DNA of 64,000 nt from Symsagittifera roscoffensis. Taxonomy: Eukaryota > Xenacoelomorpha > Acoela > Convolutidae. The DNA lies in assembly GCF_963678635.1 (NCBI RefSeq), contig NC_087069.1, positions 23,547,549-23,611,548 on the forward strand, written 5' to 3'. The notes beneath the pieces were generated by a model. The model did no database searches and was not told the DNA's origin. It saw only the letters and a program-made list of their open reading frames with translations. A program made the translations under genes and the position numbers. Position 1 is the first letter of the stretch, and the number at the start of each line of letters is the position of its first letter. Shown here in pieces: positions 33,201 through 42,025 of this stretch.

Positions 33201-35459
33201 ATAGTTTGGACTGCAGGAAAAAATCTTGCATTACCAGACACCTTAAGTCGAAATACACCACCTGAATTACTTACACGAAAAACAACAGTTGAAATACCCA
33301 AAAACATAAAATTCTACCTTGCAGAAAACGAAACATCACCCCGATTGGAATGCAAATATGCAGTAAAAACTGATATTGAACAATCACAAATAAATAATTT
33401 ACAACATTTCCCACTTTATTTAGATTGTCAAAATAATCATTATGAAGTTGATCTACTTGGAACATCAACTTTCAAACCAATCCCATATTCTCAATGGATA
33501 AAAAATAACACCCAACAAAAACGAACAAAACAACACCCGCCTAAAAAAGACCATTTTCCACTAATTGAAAAAGAAGATTTAACTGATAAAATAAATTTAT
33601 CAGGACCACAAACAAATGATTCAAAATACACAATAAATCAAGTTTTTGACCTTCACGACCCACTTGATATAATACCCTTATCTAAATTCGAAATTGAAAA
33701 CATTTTTCTCCCTCCAACAGAAACGATTACAATTTCAACACTGAAACAATATCAAAATCTTGACCCGATAATTAAACAACTAAAATCATGGCACAAATAT
33801 AAAACTAAACCTGTCAAGGCAGATACAACCATTCTAGGAAACAAAACACTCCTCCGATACTTTCGCAAATTTAACAACACAACAATTAACGAAAATACAG
33901 ACCTTTTAGAGTATAACCAGAATGAATCTACAGTTCCCTGTCTCCCTTTAAGTATGATTCTTATAGCTTTTAATATTTCACATACACAAAATATTAAAGG
34001 ACACTCTGGATCAGAAAAAACATATTCAAATTTTATACAAAATTTTTACTTCCCAAATGCACCAATTTGGATAAAAGTACTATGCAATGACTGTATAGTA
34101 TGTCAACTAAATAAACCTTACCCAAATCAAAAACAAATAGCACAAAAACAAGATTTTAAAGGACAAAGCTTGTACTTTAACCATCGTATCTCATTTGATA
34201 CCAAAGGACCAATTTCACCCTCATCCGAAGGAAACTCCTACATTATGGTAATTGTTGACGCATTTACACATTATGTAGCAATTAACCCAGTACCACATTG
34301 TAACGCTTATTACGCTTACACAACACTCTATGAACACTGGATAGCAAAATTCGGACTACCAGAAATTTTAGTTACAGACAACGGTACAGAATTCATAAAT
34401 AATGAAATTATCACACTATGTCATTTATATAACATTAAACACAAACCACGTACATCTCATGCACCTTGGACAAACGGCTTAGTCGAAGGTATGAACCGTT
34501 CATTACAAGAATATCTTAGATGTATCATCAACGGAAATGATACAAAATATACCGAATGGTCAGCAGATGTAAAATTATTTCCCTTAGCGTATAATTCACA
34601 AATTACGACAACTTTAGGAATGTCACCATACGAAATGGTTTTTAACCAAAAGCCACGCAAACCAATAATGTTTACAGCAAATTCTCATAAAAACGCACAA
34701 GGTTATTGTCAACCAAATAAAGACTCAATTTGTTATAACCTACCTTTACATACACACGATGAAGATCATTTTCATCACCCACAAATTCTTAAACTAGCCT
34801 CCTGTACACACACCGAATGGATTCTAAATAGAGATAAAAAACACAATGAAATTTATCAAAAAATAACAAAAAAGTTATTACAAAGACAAAACATTAATGA
34901 ACAAATCAATTCACGTTTTACACCAGCCTCCGAATTAAAAATTGGAACATTTGTTTTAATACCTAATTTTAATACTCAAAAAGGAATTTCTAAAAAATTA
35001 CAACCCCTTCGAAAAGGACCATACCAAATAATTGCAAAACCCACTGATGTCACATATAAAATTACCGACTCAAACAAAAAAGAAATCGTTCAACATCGAA
35101 ACAACCTATTACCTTATTACCCAAAAGAATACGCACTCCGCGAATTAACTCAATTATATTCTTTCACAGGATTAAAAATCATTCAAAATGAACCACATCT
35201 GAAAAACACAGAACAAAATGATAACCCCACCGAAAATCAAAACACAAAACCAACCGCCACCAAAAACAATGCACAAAACCATAAAGAATCCCCAAAACAA
35301 AGAAAAAATAGAAAAATGACCGAACAAATAATACCCCAAGAACAAATCGACAAATCAGAAAATAGAAAAACAACAAGACTCCGAAATCAACCACGTAAAA
35401 ACTATAAAATATTCATCCCCCAATCTAAAATTTTAAAGAAAGTGGAATTTCAAAAGTAA
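27237..35459 (+). CDS. gag-pol: Gag-Pol polyprotein, single frame, Ty3/gypsy type
   Basis: One uninterrupted frame of 2,740 codons from ATG at 27,237. Residues 1-590 form a Gag N-terminal part of unknown fold ending in Q/N-rich sequence. About 600-790 is a gypsy-type capsid domain (DGAAQKWFSVLP, EIRRLPNETIKQ). A CX2CX4HX4C zinc knuckle lies at 842-855, followed by a long N/R/S/Y-rich linker (about 890-1,075). The aspartic protease has DSGA at 1,229-1,232. The RT has TADMNSAY (D1674) and YLDD at 1,737-1,740. RNase H has CDAS with D1886. The integrase has an HHCC-type zinc region (H2256, C2286, C2289), a catalytic triad D2321, D2381, E2417 with DD(35)E spacing, and a GPY motif at 2,594-2,596. 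All catalytic residues inspected are intact. There is no frameshift between gag and pol, so the Gag to Pol ratio must be set by another mechanism such as proteolysis. Confidence 0.97.
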   Translation: MSSTHTPGEESPDDDEIFPFIVDATTDRGQHIFCKNLLLNLFEPGISPCKTEFPDVKIKRQIIDHYLKDICNITQQYGIYSIEFISPNHNNRKYTIQTDDLDLEFSKVFSEYIKSIQYHNSQRANSIFTNEVFAIIYSYISILENEIPITNVSPTETSKHLRVRHEITLLSSYLNIIKENFTKDDVSQHTKHDLQKILAWFIIDYFTHNIDLIAQARKNFRPQNSNDDTAITEQSDYVWDPEWSHPAFISFPQSISSQAISTISYIRDYVKVIPLTIDATPLNYNTFLPDTQNNSLNSTVIHNENLNGTRNLTQQDIQTPSHFINEEIVHTTTTQQSISPIRPNLTTPRNTNPSQTQVTLQSTVKPSVAPKYSHMDYQTYRPMTIPSKTRKTFTRNNFTDHNYNYTHPSKTYNQPQRNFNQYTRSRNWDKPMTQPNSINFQTNPPQDHSENYPFFQQNKNKKQTSYQMDYLSSDDDFLQPDIFAPNTQEYRRQGIQRTRTNHRNFSPQPIDAQHQQPIQQQNLINTQSFQPIQQQNPMTAHSYQASQMQNEIPLPYYLQQHEITRNQLSNFSQMPNAAESLQMTMNPYLMGGSSITSNKPLMVFTGTDPEYSVEDYLNAVTANLILNIGPEPINTPLHQNWIHRRTALIQTSLDGAAQKWFSVLPLEIKSNWKRFTQEFSKMFDSERNKQQQRVLCNEIRRLPNETIKQIAVRIETLVRKAYSLNTHDYKNTKMTEILMMTLTPQLRKIAIKKRASHPSSIREPDLDFRKLVDKLEQAEITMKLEETENLKLQYVNRIETTPTNINNIQESETDLVEKITEILNIYEKNPNFKGKPSFKKWCNYCRRYGHSISECRQKQQDNQNKPQKYKEPNKSFYQYMKKDQNLPNKTVYSNNSSGKPLPNNTNYTRNQSPYNSSYRGRSPERRNTNNSSQNHYNRPNSRNNYSRSNSNTQRYVSRSNSQSRNNNYPNNQSRNSSYNRNRNYSYNRNRSYSNNRNQNYPNNQSRNNSYNRSNYNRPNNNYQNRSRNNSQNRHSSYNNRYRNYSQSPHRNNNNYNNSNNRHRSSTPKHQRQINQVPSNPETTSDPPGIDDTVTDTLQLNQVNCTSSDSESDTENTLSINMIKVENDYESVIYEQPFSSHIYENQSEFLQNYYTTPINSTPTTQETNEINTTNQTNKNTKTKCLNTNHIYQNIQKEQPKEKIWTIPFLLESPRNKEFQPPDLEIDFLIDSGAESNIINIPSWNEIKTLHPKLTPLETSSKLATAQGSTLINYGKIQLFLLPTRTMEQSKILNKPFKQIFHITDIKYNIIGIPFISKYIPTINILNSKILIKDKYTKTKETSLTFFQRLNKQPPFFSKFYPIFNQQRKHLKPLSGNIYNFSIKQVHQYDKEQNKQKFYMSDFEFKPIHKFFKITISSIKYLKNSNSDIISLHVYNNTPYQVTIPLGLLGYCETNATISPIHEKAYRVNNILQLLDICQSTILNEELSINNIISNENRNTDYFTKTPYFKPTFNISNYTEDQQKFLTMFNFQHSQITQDEFEKLAKQLIKYSSVYATSKFDVGKISSSLHLPLKPDAVFKKQRASKVPIHLHDKVNRLLDILEQYNIISPVNKEEQPKGNTFINPVIILAKGESLKIVLDARYLNSLIDESKCNWPIEPIQVILTKINGKYFTTADMNSAYNQMPLDEQSRRLTQFVIGNQQYEFNRLFYGISIGPAAFSAFMSKIFRPLILKKNAITYLDDVFMQSQTKDEMFNVLEKYHQILQNENLKAAPDKSHFFLTRVKFLGHNIERKTITPLKSRIDAIQKLQPPTNKKKIQEFLGMLNFLSKYVYKMQLYLRPFYNILRQQNNFEWNTEHQTRFEEIKKLLTEQISNTIPDSNQPVYAMCDASNFGIGAALLQPHNGTNKLNLISANSRLFTQAELRLSTLMRECTAIIYTLTEYEFLILGSKHPTVLFTDHKPIIFLFTQKSNPNHRVYRFQLILMKFPNLHIVWTAGKNLALPDTLSRNTPPELLTRKTTVEIPKNIKFYLAENETSPRLECKYAVKTDIEQSQINNLQHFPLYLDCQNNHYEVDLLGTSTFKPIPYSQWIKNNTQQKRTKQHPPKKDHFPLIEKEDLTDKINLSGPQTNDSKYTINQVFDLHDPLDIIPLSKFEIENIFLPPTETITISTLKQYQNLDPIIKQLKSWHKYKTKPVKADTTILGNKTLLRYFRKFNNTTINENTDLLEYNQNESTVPCLPLSMILIAFNISHTQNIKGHSGSEKTYSNFIQNFYFPNAPIWIKVLCNDCIVCQLNKPYPNQKQIAQKQDFKGQSLYFNHRISFDTKGPISPSSEGNSYIMVIVDAFTHYVAINPVPHCNAYYAYTTLYEHWIAKFGLPEILVTDNGTEFINNEIITLCHLYNIKHKPRTSHAPWTNGLVEGMNRSLQEYLRCIINGNDTKYTEWSADVKLFPLAYNSQITTTLGMSPYEMVFNQKPRKPIMFTANSHKNAQGYCQPNKDSICYNLPLHTHDEDHFHHPQILKLASCTHTEWILNRDKKHNEIYQKITKKLLQRQNINEQINSRFTPASELKIGTFVLIPNFNTQKGISKKLQPLRKGPYQIIAKPTDVTYKITDSNKKEIVQHRNNLLPYYPKEYALRELTQLYSFTGLKIIQNEPHLKNTEQNDNPTENQNTKPTATKNNAQNHKESPKQRKNRKMTEQIIPQEQIDKSENRKTTRLRNQPRKNYKIFIPQSKILKKVEFQK

Positions 35460-36057
35460 TTTTAACATTATACTTCACTATCTTGAAACCTTAGAAACAT
35501 TTTTCATTTACATTTTTCAAAATAACATGCTGACAAGTACGTAATAATTCTAGTTCAAAATAGACCAATAGGATTCATCCAATCCGTCACTTTCTCTAAC
35601 TCAAACTAAGACCAATTAGACGAATCATATAGAACTCCAGGCACATCTATAACTATAACTTTACGACCTCCAGGTCAAAAATAAGCAAACCACTCCAACT
35701 TGACAACTAAAATAAATATCACCATAATACCGTACCCCTCCCTTATCTAATAACCCAAAGATCAACAATATTTCCCCAACTCAGACCACGAATACCCCCA
35801 AAACAAATTTGTTAACTTAGCCTAAAGTAACAAAATGAACATTTTAATTAGCCTAAAGTATAAAAATCTCACCATACCCCGGATCATTTGACAAACAAAA
35901 ATAAAGAAAAAGACGACCTCCCAGTCACCATGAAAATTGCCCCCAACAATTTTTTACAAAACTCAACCCACTTGTCATAAAACTAATAAATAATCCGACC
36001 ACACTAGAAAATCGCCTCGAACAGCAAAAAATATTCGACCAAGAGATCATTTCTTAA
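35460..36057 (+). other. Non-coding spacer after gag-pol
   Basis: About 600 bases with no long frame. The word TTAGCCTAAAGTA is repeated (near 35,817 and 35,852). It is a possible site of splice acceptors or an internal ribosome entry element for the small frames that follow; nothing decisive is visible. Confidence 0.4.
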
Positions 36058-36288
36058 ATGCTCTTCTCTCAATCAGTTACTCAAATACTCATAAATTTTA
36101 AACATTTTTTTACAATACTTGAAACCTTTATAATATTTCTTTTTGATATACTTGAATCTTTTCTAATAATCCTAATCATTTTTTGTAACATTTTTTTAAT
36201 TTTCTACACTATACTCAAACTATTCCTCCAACTTTCCAAAACCCTTGATTACATCCACAGGTACGATTCATATAACTTGTCTAAATGA
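36058..36288 (+). CDS. Tiny hydrophobic protein 1 (76 aa)
   Basis: ATG-led frame of 76 codons, almost entirely F/I/L-rich from residue 8 to 62 with few charges, so one or two membrane spans are likely. Its stop overlaps the start of the next small protein in an ATGA arrangement (36,285-36,288), which suggests coupled translation. No family recognised. It could be a small viral-type membrane or pore protein. The AT-rich base composition alone can generate hydrophobic frames, which lowers confidence. Confidence 0.45.
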   Translation: MLFSQSVTQILINFKHFFTILETFIIFLFDILESFLIILIIFCNIFLIFYTILKLFLQLSKTLDYIHRYDSYNLSK

Positions 36289-36473
36289 TACGAAAAATTT
36301 TCAGTAGAACTGATATTTTTTTATTGTTTGTAATTTTCATAGCATTCTTATCATCCCTCATTTTGACAATATGTAAATGTATAAAGAAAGCAATCTTCAC
36401 ATTTGCCCTAGCAACAATCCTTCTAATTCTTTTTTTGGAAGAATATTATAATAAAAATAAACCTTCCCACTAA
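36285..36473 (+). CDS. Tiny hydrophobic protein 2 (62 aa)
   Basis: ATG-led frame of 62 codons overlapping the preceding one by four bases. A short basic N-terminus (MIRKIFSRTD) is followed by two hydrophobic stretches (about residues 12-30 and 36-51) separated by the charged turn KCIKK, and a polar tail (EEYYNKNKPSH). This two-helix hairpin layout is what small viroporin-like proteins show; function is inferred from shape only. Confidence 0.5.
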   Translation: MIRKIFSRTDIFLLFVIFIAFLSSLILTICKCIKKAIFTFALATILLILFLEEYYNKNKPSH

Positions 36474-36478
36474 AGTAA

Positions 36479-37615
36479 CAATTCAAAAATCCATCAAAAA
36501 TTGCTACCCAACAGTCACAAAGTCAGTCTTCACCGACATCATCCCAAGATAACCAAACACCACCTTCAATTACTCAAAATCCTCAAACATCTACACGAAT
36601 TTCTTTTCAAGACAATCCATACACTTTTGAAGAACGACATGCTCGTTTATCAGAACCACTAGAACCAGTTCAACGACAAGCACCTCTAAGCGAACCAACA
36701 TATAACCTATACCCAACACTACCACAAGAACTAAGTAGAATAAGAAATCCTAGTCAAAACCAAAATACAGTCGAAATAAATAGACAAATTATACATCCTC
36801 GACGAAACAGAAATTTTCAAACTCCACGAGTTCATTTTGATATACCTCAATCCCCATCACAAAACACTCCAGAAAACCCCATTGGTATATTACCAGAAAC
36901 CCCTACGCTTCTTTCACAACGTAGCACCTCAAGCCTACCATCAGATTACTTAGGTTCAACACCAACATCTGAACAAATACGTGAAAATCCCTTTAACCCC
37001 CCAAACCAGGCATCACGACTACCATATTGGACAACACATTCATTTACACAAGGTGAATTAAATTTAGTCAATAATCCAATAGATATTTCTACGGATACAA
37101 CAACATCCTCATCACTACCATAAACATTATCACTACCATCAACACCATCAATAAGCCAGATTTCACCACCACCTTTTAACTTAAATTTTCCAAATAATCT
37201 CGACGCCAGATATCGAGAACAATCATCAATAAATATTCCTTTAAGACTAGATTGGAATACATTTACAGCACCTCCACCATTATTTGGACAACATCAAGAA
37301 AGTAACCGCCTTCATAACTGGGCACTTAATAGATTACAATATCGCCAAGATATTCACAACGATATCCGTGATCACAATATTCAAATACTCCAACAAAACA
37401 GTTTACAATTAAAGTTTGAAATCACAGTTAAGTTAAATAATATTACCCAACATCCCTACCCATTAAATCCACCTAACATAACAGCTCAATCACTACCACC
37501 ACCGTTTATAACTACTGAAGTAATATACAAATACGACAGATATACCAAAAACACAATTGGCTACATTACATTTTATAATCCATACTCAGGATTATCATAC
37601 ACATGTATATTCTAA
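36479..37615 (+). CDS. Unknown protein frame without ATG and with one in-frame TAA, overlapping the envelope start
   Basis: The frame is open from just after a TAA at 36,476 to a TAA at 37,613-37,615, broken only by a TAA at 37,121-37,123, giving segments of about 214 and 163 codons. No methionine is available near its start, so a spliced 5' exon or a non-AUG start would be needed; CTACCCAACAG near 36,513 is a possible acceptor. The first half is P/S/T/Q/N-rich and probably disordered. The second half is more globular, ending YNPYSGLSYTCIF. Its stop overlaps the envelope ATG by 13 bases. The TAA may be one nonsense mutation of a CAA codon, or a leaky stop. No family recognised. Confidence 0.55.
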
Positions 37616-40329
37616 AATTATTAATATTTCTCCAACTCTTTTTTCTAGTAATCTCAAATCAAAACATAAACCCTTCCCCTCGTACAGGACCACAAGATTT
37701 ATTAGTAACACATTACGATTGTGAAGAAAATGAACAAAAAACACTACATAAATATGCAACAAATCAAGTATCACAATGTGAAACAGAACCACAAGCTATA
37801 GAAACCACAGATGTAATAGCAACACTCTATTCAAAAGCCCGAGCAACAACAGTTACAGGTTATAAATTCACAGCAACATTTTCCGAAAAGAAAGTACATT
37901 GTTCACAAGTCTCGAACGGAAACAAAAACCGACTTGACCATGAATCATTCTATCAGAGTAATATAGAACGTCTTTTACATCTCAATCCCGACGATTGTAA
38001 AAATGAATTACTTAGACTAAACATCACACAAAATAAAAACTCCGCAAAAAAGTTAGTTAATTTTCAAGTTTTTTCAGACTCTGTACATCAATCACAACTT
38101 GAAAGACACCAAGGACATATAAAACTAGACGAAAAATACCCGTATAACGGCGCACACGGACGATTAACCTATGACCTACACGATAAACATTGGATACCAC
38201 ACATTGGTATAAATGACCCATCAAACTGCAAAGCAGACACAAAAAATAAAGGATACCAAGAAATAATGTTTTTCGATTGGAAAATACAACTCGAAAAAAT
38301 ACAACTAACACGAGATTTATCAGATAATACAATGATCTATCAAGGAATCCGATTACCTTGTAAAAATGATCAAGGTTATTGCGACCCTACAACGAGAACA
38401 CAAGCAACAATTGTTTGGTTCCCCGAAGATACATGTACAACATTTCAAGTAGCAAAAATACACGCTCGTATGATAAAATTTCACGAAAAATATTTTATAC
38501 AATCAATTCCATATGAACAAGTCCATCCATCACGAAAACTAAGTTCTAATTTTAGAAACATAGACAATATAGAAAATAAATTGACACGTTTTCAAATATA
38601 TCAAGAAACAGAACTTGCATGTAAATACAGGAATCCACTTCACAGAACACAATATTCTGAAATATTAGTTGAATACGAAAAAGGATTCGACATGACCACT
38701 GGAAAAGTAAAAATCGACCCATATGCCACAGGTCATCCTCTAAACGAAGGAACATCCTATATACCAGTTAATTTTGAAAAAAGCAACGGACAATCTGGTG
38801 GACATCTAAAACCCCATGACACCAGAAGCACACGCTTACAAGAATTATCACTAATGAATACTACATATTTCGGTAATATCCACTATGATATTCATTTAGA
38901 TATGAAACTAGATTATACAATTAGCCGAATTTTTCAAGAAATGTCACTCTCCGAATTAGAAACACTACACCAACTATGCGAATTAGAACGAACACAAATA
39001 TTACAATCACTTGCACTAGCAGTATTAAAAATACCCTATGCAGGATACTTATTATCTGGAAATAGATCAAATTTTTTAGACTATGAAGGAAACATCTTAT
39101 GGTTTTATACTTGTACTAAAAAAGTATCACCACTATACGTTTTTGAAGATAAACGATGTTATAAAAGAATCCCTATCTTTTATAAGAATAAAGTACATTT
39201 CGTGGATACACTTTCACGAAGAACCTATTTCTGGGATACCGCAGTCCCATGTGGATCAGAAAACAGCCACAATGTAGTACAACTAAACCCTGATGAAAAT
39301 AAATATTATCTTCTCACTCCATATCCCACATTAATGCAATCACTCAAAAAATTTTCACCAGAAAGCATTCGCGCTATTGCTCGAAACCCAAATATAGACT
39401 TACAATCAATAGGAATCTATTCAAAATCAGATATTCAACATCACATTAGAACACAACAATTCCAAGAATTATTAACACAAATGGACACTATACAAAGACA
39501 ATCAATAGACCAAAATTTACGCAAACTTGCAGAAACCGCAGGATTTGCCGATATCTACACGCAAGACTATAGCGGATATTTTAAAGACATTAAAGATTAT
39601 ATATATCTAAACGGTGAAAAATACCGTCCCCAAGATATATCACCAATTAACATTTTTAGCTTTGTTACACTCAAAAATGAGATCCTCGATTTTCTAGGAT
39701 GGCCCTACTACATCTTAGAAAAATTGACTATTTTATACGCAATGTTTAACTTTATTGGATTTCTTTTCTCACTTTTAAAAGGAATCTACAACACATGTGC
39801 TATACACACACAAGTAAACAGACAAGCAAGCGTAGCACGCATACTCTTTGCAGGATTTTTTGGAATCTTTTCTACATCTATAAACAAAATTCTTTTAGAC
39901 GCACAAATAAAAGAATATAACACAAAAATAGCAACACGACAAAATACATACGACGAAGAACATAACAATGTAGACATAACGCCAACGGCACCACAATTAC
40001 CACCCCTACCAAATAACCATCCACTATCCCTAGTCCCACGAAATTTTCGAAATTTAGCCATCACACATAATCCAAATTTTCGACTCACCACATCACAAAG
40101 TCCCATCCAACATATAATGACACACCAGTCACAAGATGATAATACTTATGAACAAATTATTGAACAACCCCATACCACCGCTTTTCAGTCTCAAAATAAT
40201 CATTTTTTAGCCCACGATGAGCCGCCAACTTGGATCACTACACCGATCACATTCCCACCCAACCAATCTTACCTCTCCAATCCCAATAATACCACTTTTT
40301 GCTTTTCCGCCACCCGATTTTCCATCTAG
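37603..40329 (+). CDS. env: Envelope-like class unknown glycoprotein (908 aa)
   Basis: ATG-led frame of 908 codons. Residues 1-18 form a clear signal peptide (MYILKLLIFLQLFFLVIS). The ectodomain of about 690 residues has many cysteines, several N-glycosylation sequons (for example NIT, NTT, NRS) and a conserved-looking block with FYTCTKKV, KRCYKRIPIFY and FVDTLSRR followed by PCG. A membrane span lies at about 706-733 (ILEKLTILYAMFNFIGFLFS), a second hydrophobic segment at about 744-762, then a proline-rich tail of about 140 residues. This is the layout of a viral fusion or envelope glycoprotein placed after pol. The cysteine and RIP pattern reminds me of glycoproteins of chuvirus type captured by other LTR elements; this is a hypothesis, and I see no obvious furin site. 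The reading frame is intact. Confidence 0.85.
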   Translation: MYILKLLIFLQLFFLVISNQNINPSPRTGPQDLLVTHYDCEENEQKTLHKYATNQVSQCETEPQAIETTDVIATLYSKARATTVTGYKFTATFSEKKVHCSQVSNGNKNRLDHESFYQSNIERLLHLNPDDCKNELLRLNITQNKNSAKKLVNFQVFSDSVHQSQLERHQGHIKLDEKYPYNGAHGRLTYDLHDKHWIPHIGINDPSNCKADTKNKGYQEIMFFDWKIQLEKIQLTRDLSDNTMIYQGIRLPCKNDQGYCDPTTRTQATIVWFPEDTCTTFQVAKIHARMIKFHEKYFIQSIPYEQVHPSRKLSSNFRNIDNIENKLTRFQIYQETELACKYRNPLHRTQYSEILVEYEKGFDMTTGKVKIDPYATGHPLNEGTSYIPVNFEKSNGQSGGHLKPHDTRSTRLQELSLMNTTYFGNIHYDIHLDMKLDYTISRIFQEMSLSELETLHQLCELERTQILQSLALAVLKIPYAGYLLSGNRSNFLDYEGNILWFYTCTKKVSPLYVFEDKRCYKRIPIFYKNKVHFVDTLSRRTYFWDTAVPCGSENSHNVVQLNPDENKYYLLTPYPTLMQSLKKFSPESIRAIARNPNIDLQSIGIYSKSDIQHHIRTQQFQELLTQMDTIQRQSIDQNLRKLAETAGFADIYTQDYSGYFKDIKDYIYLNGEKYRPQDISPINIFSFVTLKNEILDFLGWPYYILEKLTILYAMFNFIGFLFSLLKGIYNTCAIHTQVNRQASVARILFAGFFGIFSTSINKILLDAQIKEYNTKIATRQNTYDEEHNNVDITPTAPQLPPLPNNHPLSLVPRNFRNLAITHNPNFRLTTSQSPIQHIMTHQSQDDNTYEQIIEQPHTTAFQSQNNHFLAHDEPPTWITTPITFPPNQSYLSNPNNTTFCFSATRFSI

Positions 40330-42022
40330 TAATGTAACATCAGGCATGAATTCCGACACTAATTCACACATCTCAGTTTTATATTCCATCTCACAACTCA
40401 ATAACCCGAATATTGAAACCCCCGATGAATTTGCCGACTCAGAACCATCCCCATCAAATCATTTTCATAACTCTTCTAAATTTTCTCAACCCCCTTTTCA
40501 ACCCATATTATCCAATAACCCTGACCCAATCACTCCCACACCCTCTTATGCTTCCCAAGTTACCCCAACCTACTCATCATACCATTCTGACCAATCATCT
40601 CATTCTCCAGACACCCCCCGAATCTCCCCAGAGCTAGATAATTTTATTACCCTTCAACAACAACCCTACCACCTCCATACCCCAACAATAAACCAAATCT
40701 CCTCCACAATAAATTCATCCAACCCCCCTACCCCTACACCCTCTTCAAATTATACTGAATCATTAGCACCATCGTCCACATCAACTGAATCTTCACTCAA
40801 CACTAATAGAGCTTACCGCACTTTTAAAAGAAAGTTCCCCAACCATCCTTTCCCAGCAAAACCAGGAACAGCCCGTGAATACATCAACCACCCCAAGCAT
40901 ACTAACACAAAAGAATTTTTAGCCATCACCTTACCCTCATTCCCACAATACACCTTAAACACCCCCCACGACACTAACGAAACACGCAACTTTGTAGATG
41001 AATACGTTTTAATGCCCACTCTCTCTTGGACCTCATATTATCATTTTACTAACCCTCTTTGCTTACCTTTATCTAACACTCACATCGATATAGAGCGAAA
41101 TACGGACATGCTATATCGACTCACTACACCACTAACCGCTAGACAATTTACTTACGTTGGATATAAAAAATCACTAAAAACACACACTGCACCTAGAGCT
41201 AACGAATATACACTCGAATACTATGATCACAACATCATCAGAGCTAACCAAGATCAATTCTTAGACGACGATCGCTTCGCTAATCCACAAATTACCGAGA
41301 AATTTTTCATCAAGACACCATATATATTTACACTAAACATCTTCGACCGAAAGTTTGATCACATTATTTCAGAAGCACTAACAGACACACAAGCATACGA
41401 AAGTTTTAAAGAACGCTTCCAAATATTTTCACTAACCTTTCATTTCCTTGCACCACACGAAAGAGATTTACACTGCTCACACGATATTATGTTGCGCACT
41501 AAACAAACCCACACATATAGTTATTATCGCTTCATCCAAACTCACTTTGACCTACACACACCCTCTAGACAACCACACCATCGTTTTCAATTCATTAATT
41601 CCAAATACACTTCACCATTTTTCCTAAATTTCACATATTGCATTAAAGATACTAACCTTCATGGTATTCTTCGCAATTATGATCCCATAACCCAAATGTA
41701 CATCTTCTGTCCCATCACCAAGACCTTCAACGCCGAAGAATCCCGACCCTTCCTTATCCCGCACGAGTTTGTACAACCTATAGAAATCCCAATTTTAGAA
41801 TTCATCCACAACACTAAATTCAATCACAAATTATATAATCTAATCCAAAACACACCTTATGAGTTTGCAGTTGGCACTGAAGAACTAACCACTATTAAGG
41901 CACTTCAATTGCTTTGGCCATTGCTTCAGACTAAAAATATCATCCGCATCTTAGCTAAACTACTAACAACTTCCGATCTCATCCACGACATCTTCCCCCA
42001 CGGTTTTTTCCCCGACGACTAA
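40217..42022 (+). CDS. 601-aa protein of unknown family, overlapping the envelope tail
   Basis: ATG-led frame of 601 codons starting 113 bases inside the envelope gene in another frame. Residues 1 to about 205 are rich in P, S, T and N and probably disordered. The remainder looks folded, with aromatic-rich and histidine-rich sequence (for example FLAPHERDLHCSHDIMLRTK, TPYEFAVGTEELTTIKALQL). There is no signal peptide, membrane span, zinc knuckle or polymerase motif. A gene in this place, between env and the 3' LTR, is where complex retroviruses keep regulatory or accessory genes; no homology is claimed. Uninterrupted coding over 1.8 kb in AT-rich DNA argues that it is real. Confidence 0.8.
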   Translation: MSRQLGSLHRSHSHPTNLTSPIPIIPLFAFPPPDFPSSNVTSGMNSDTNSHISVLYSISQLNNPNIETPDEFADSEPSPSNHFHNSSKFSQPPFQPILSNNPDPITPTPSYASQVTPTYSSYHSDQSSHSPDTPRISPELDNFITLQQQPYHLHTPTINQISSTINSSNPPTPTPSSNYTESLAPSSTSTESSLNTNRAYRTFKRKFPNHPFPAKPGTAREYINHPKHTNTKEFLAITLPSFPQYTLNTPHDTNETRNFVDEYVLMPTLSWTSYYHFTNPLCLPLSNTHIDIERNTDMLYRLTTPLTARQFTYVGYKKSLKTHTAPRANEYTLEYYDHNIIRANQDQFLDDDRFANPQITEKFFIKTPYIFTLNIFDRKFDHIISEALTDTQAYESFKERFQIFSLTFHFLAPHERDLHCSHDIMLRTKQTHTYSYYRFIQTHFDLHTPSRQPHHRFQFINSKYTSPFFLNFTYCIKDTNLHGILRNYDPITQMYIFCPITKTFNAEESRPFLIPHEFVQPIEIPILEFIHNTKFNHKLYNLIQNTPYEFAVGTEELTTIKALQLLWPLLQTKNIIRILAKLLTTSDLIHDIFPHGFFPDD

Positions 42023-42025
42023 CAG

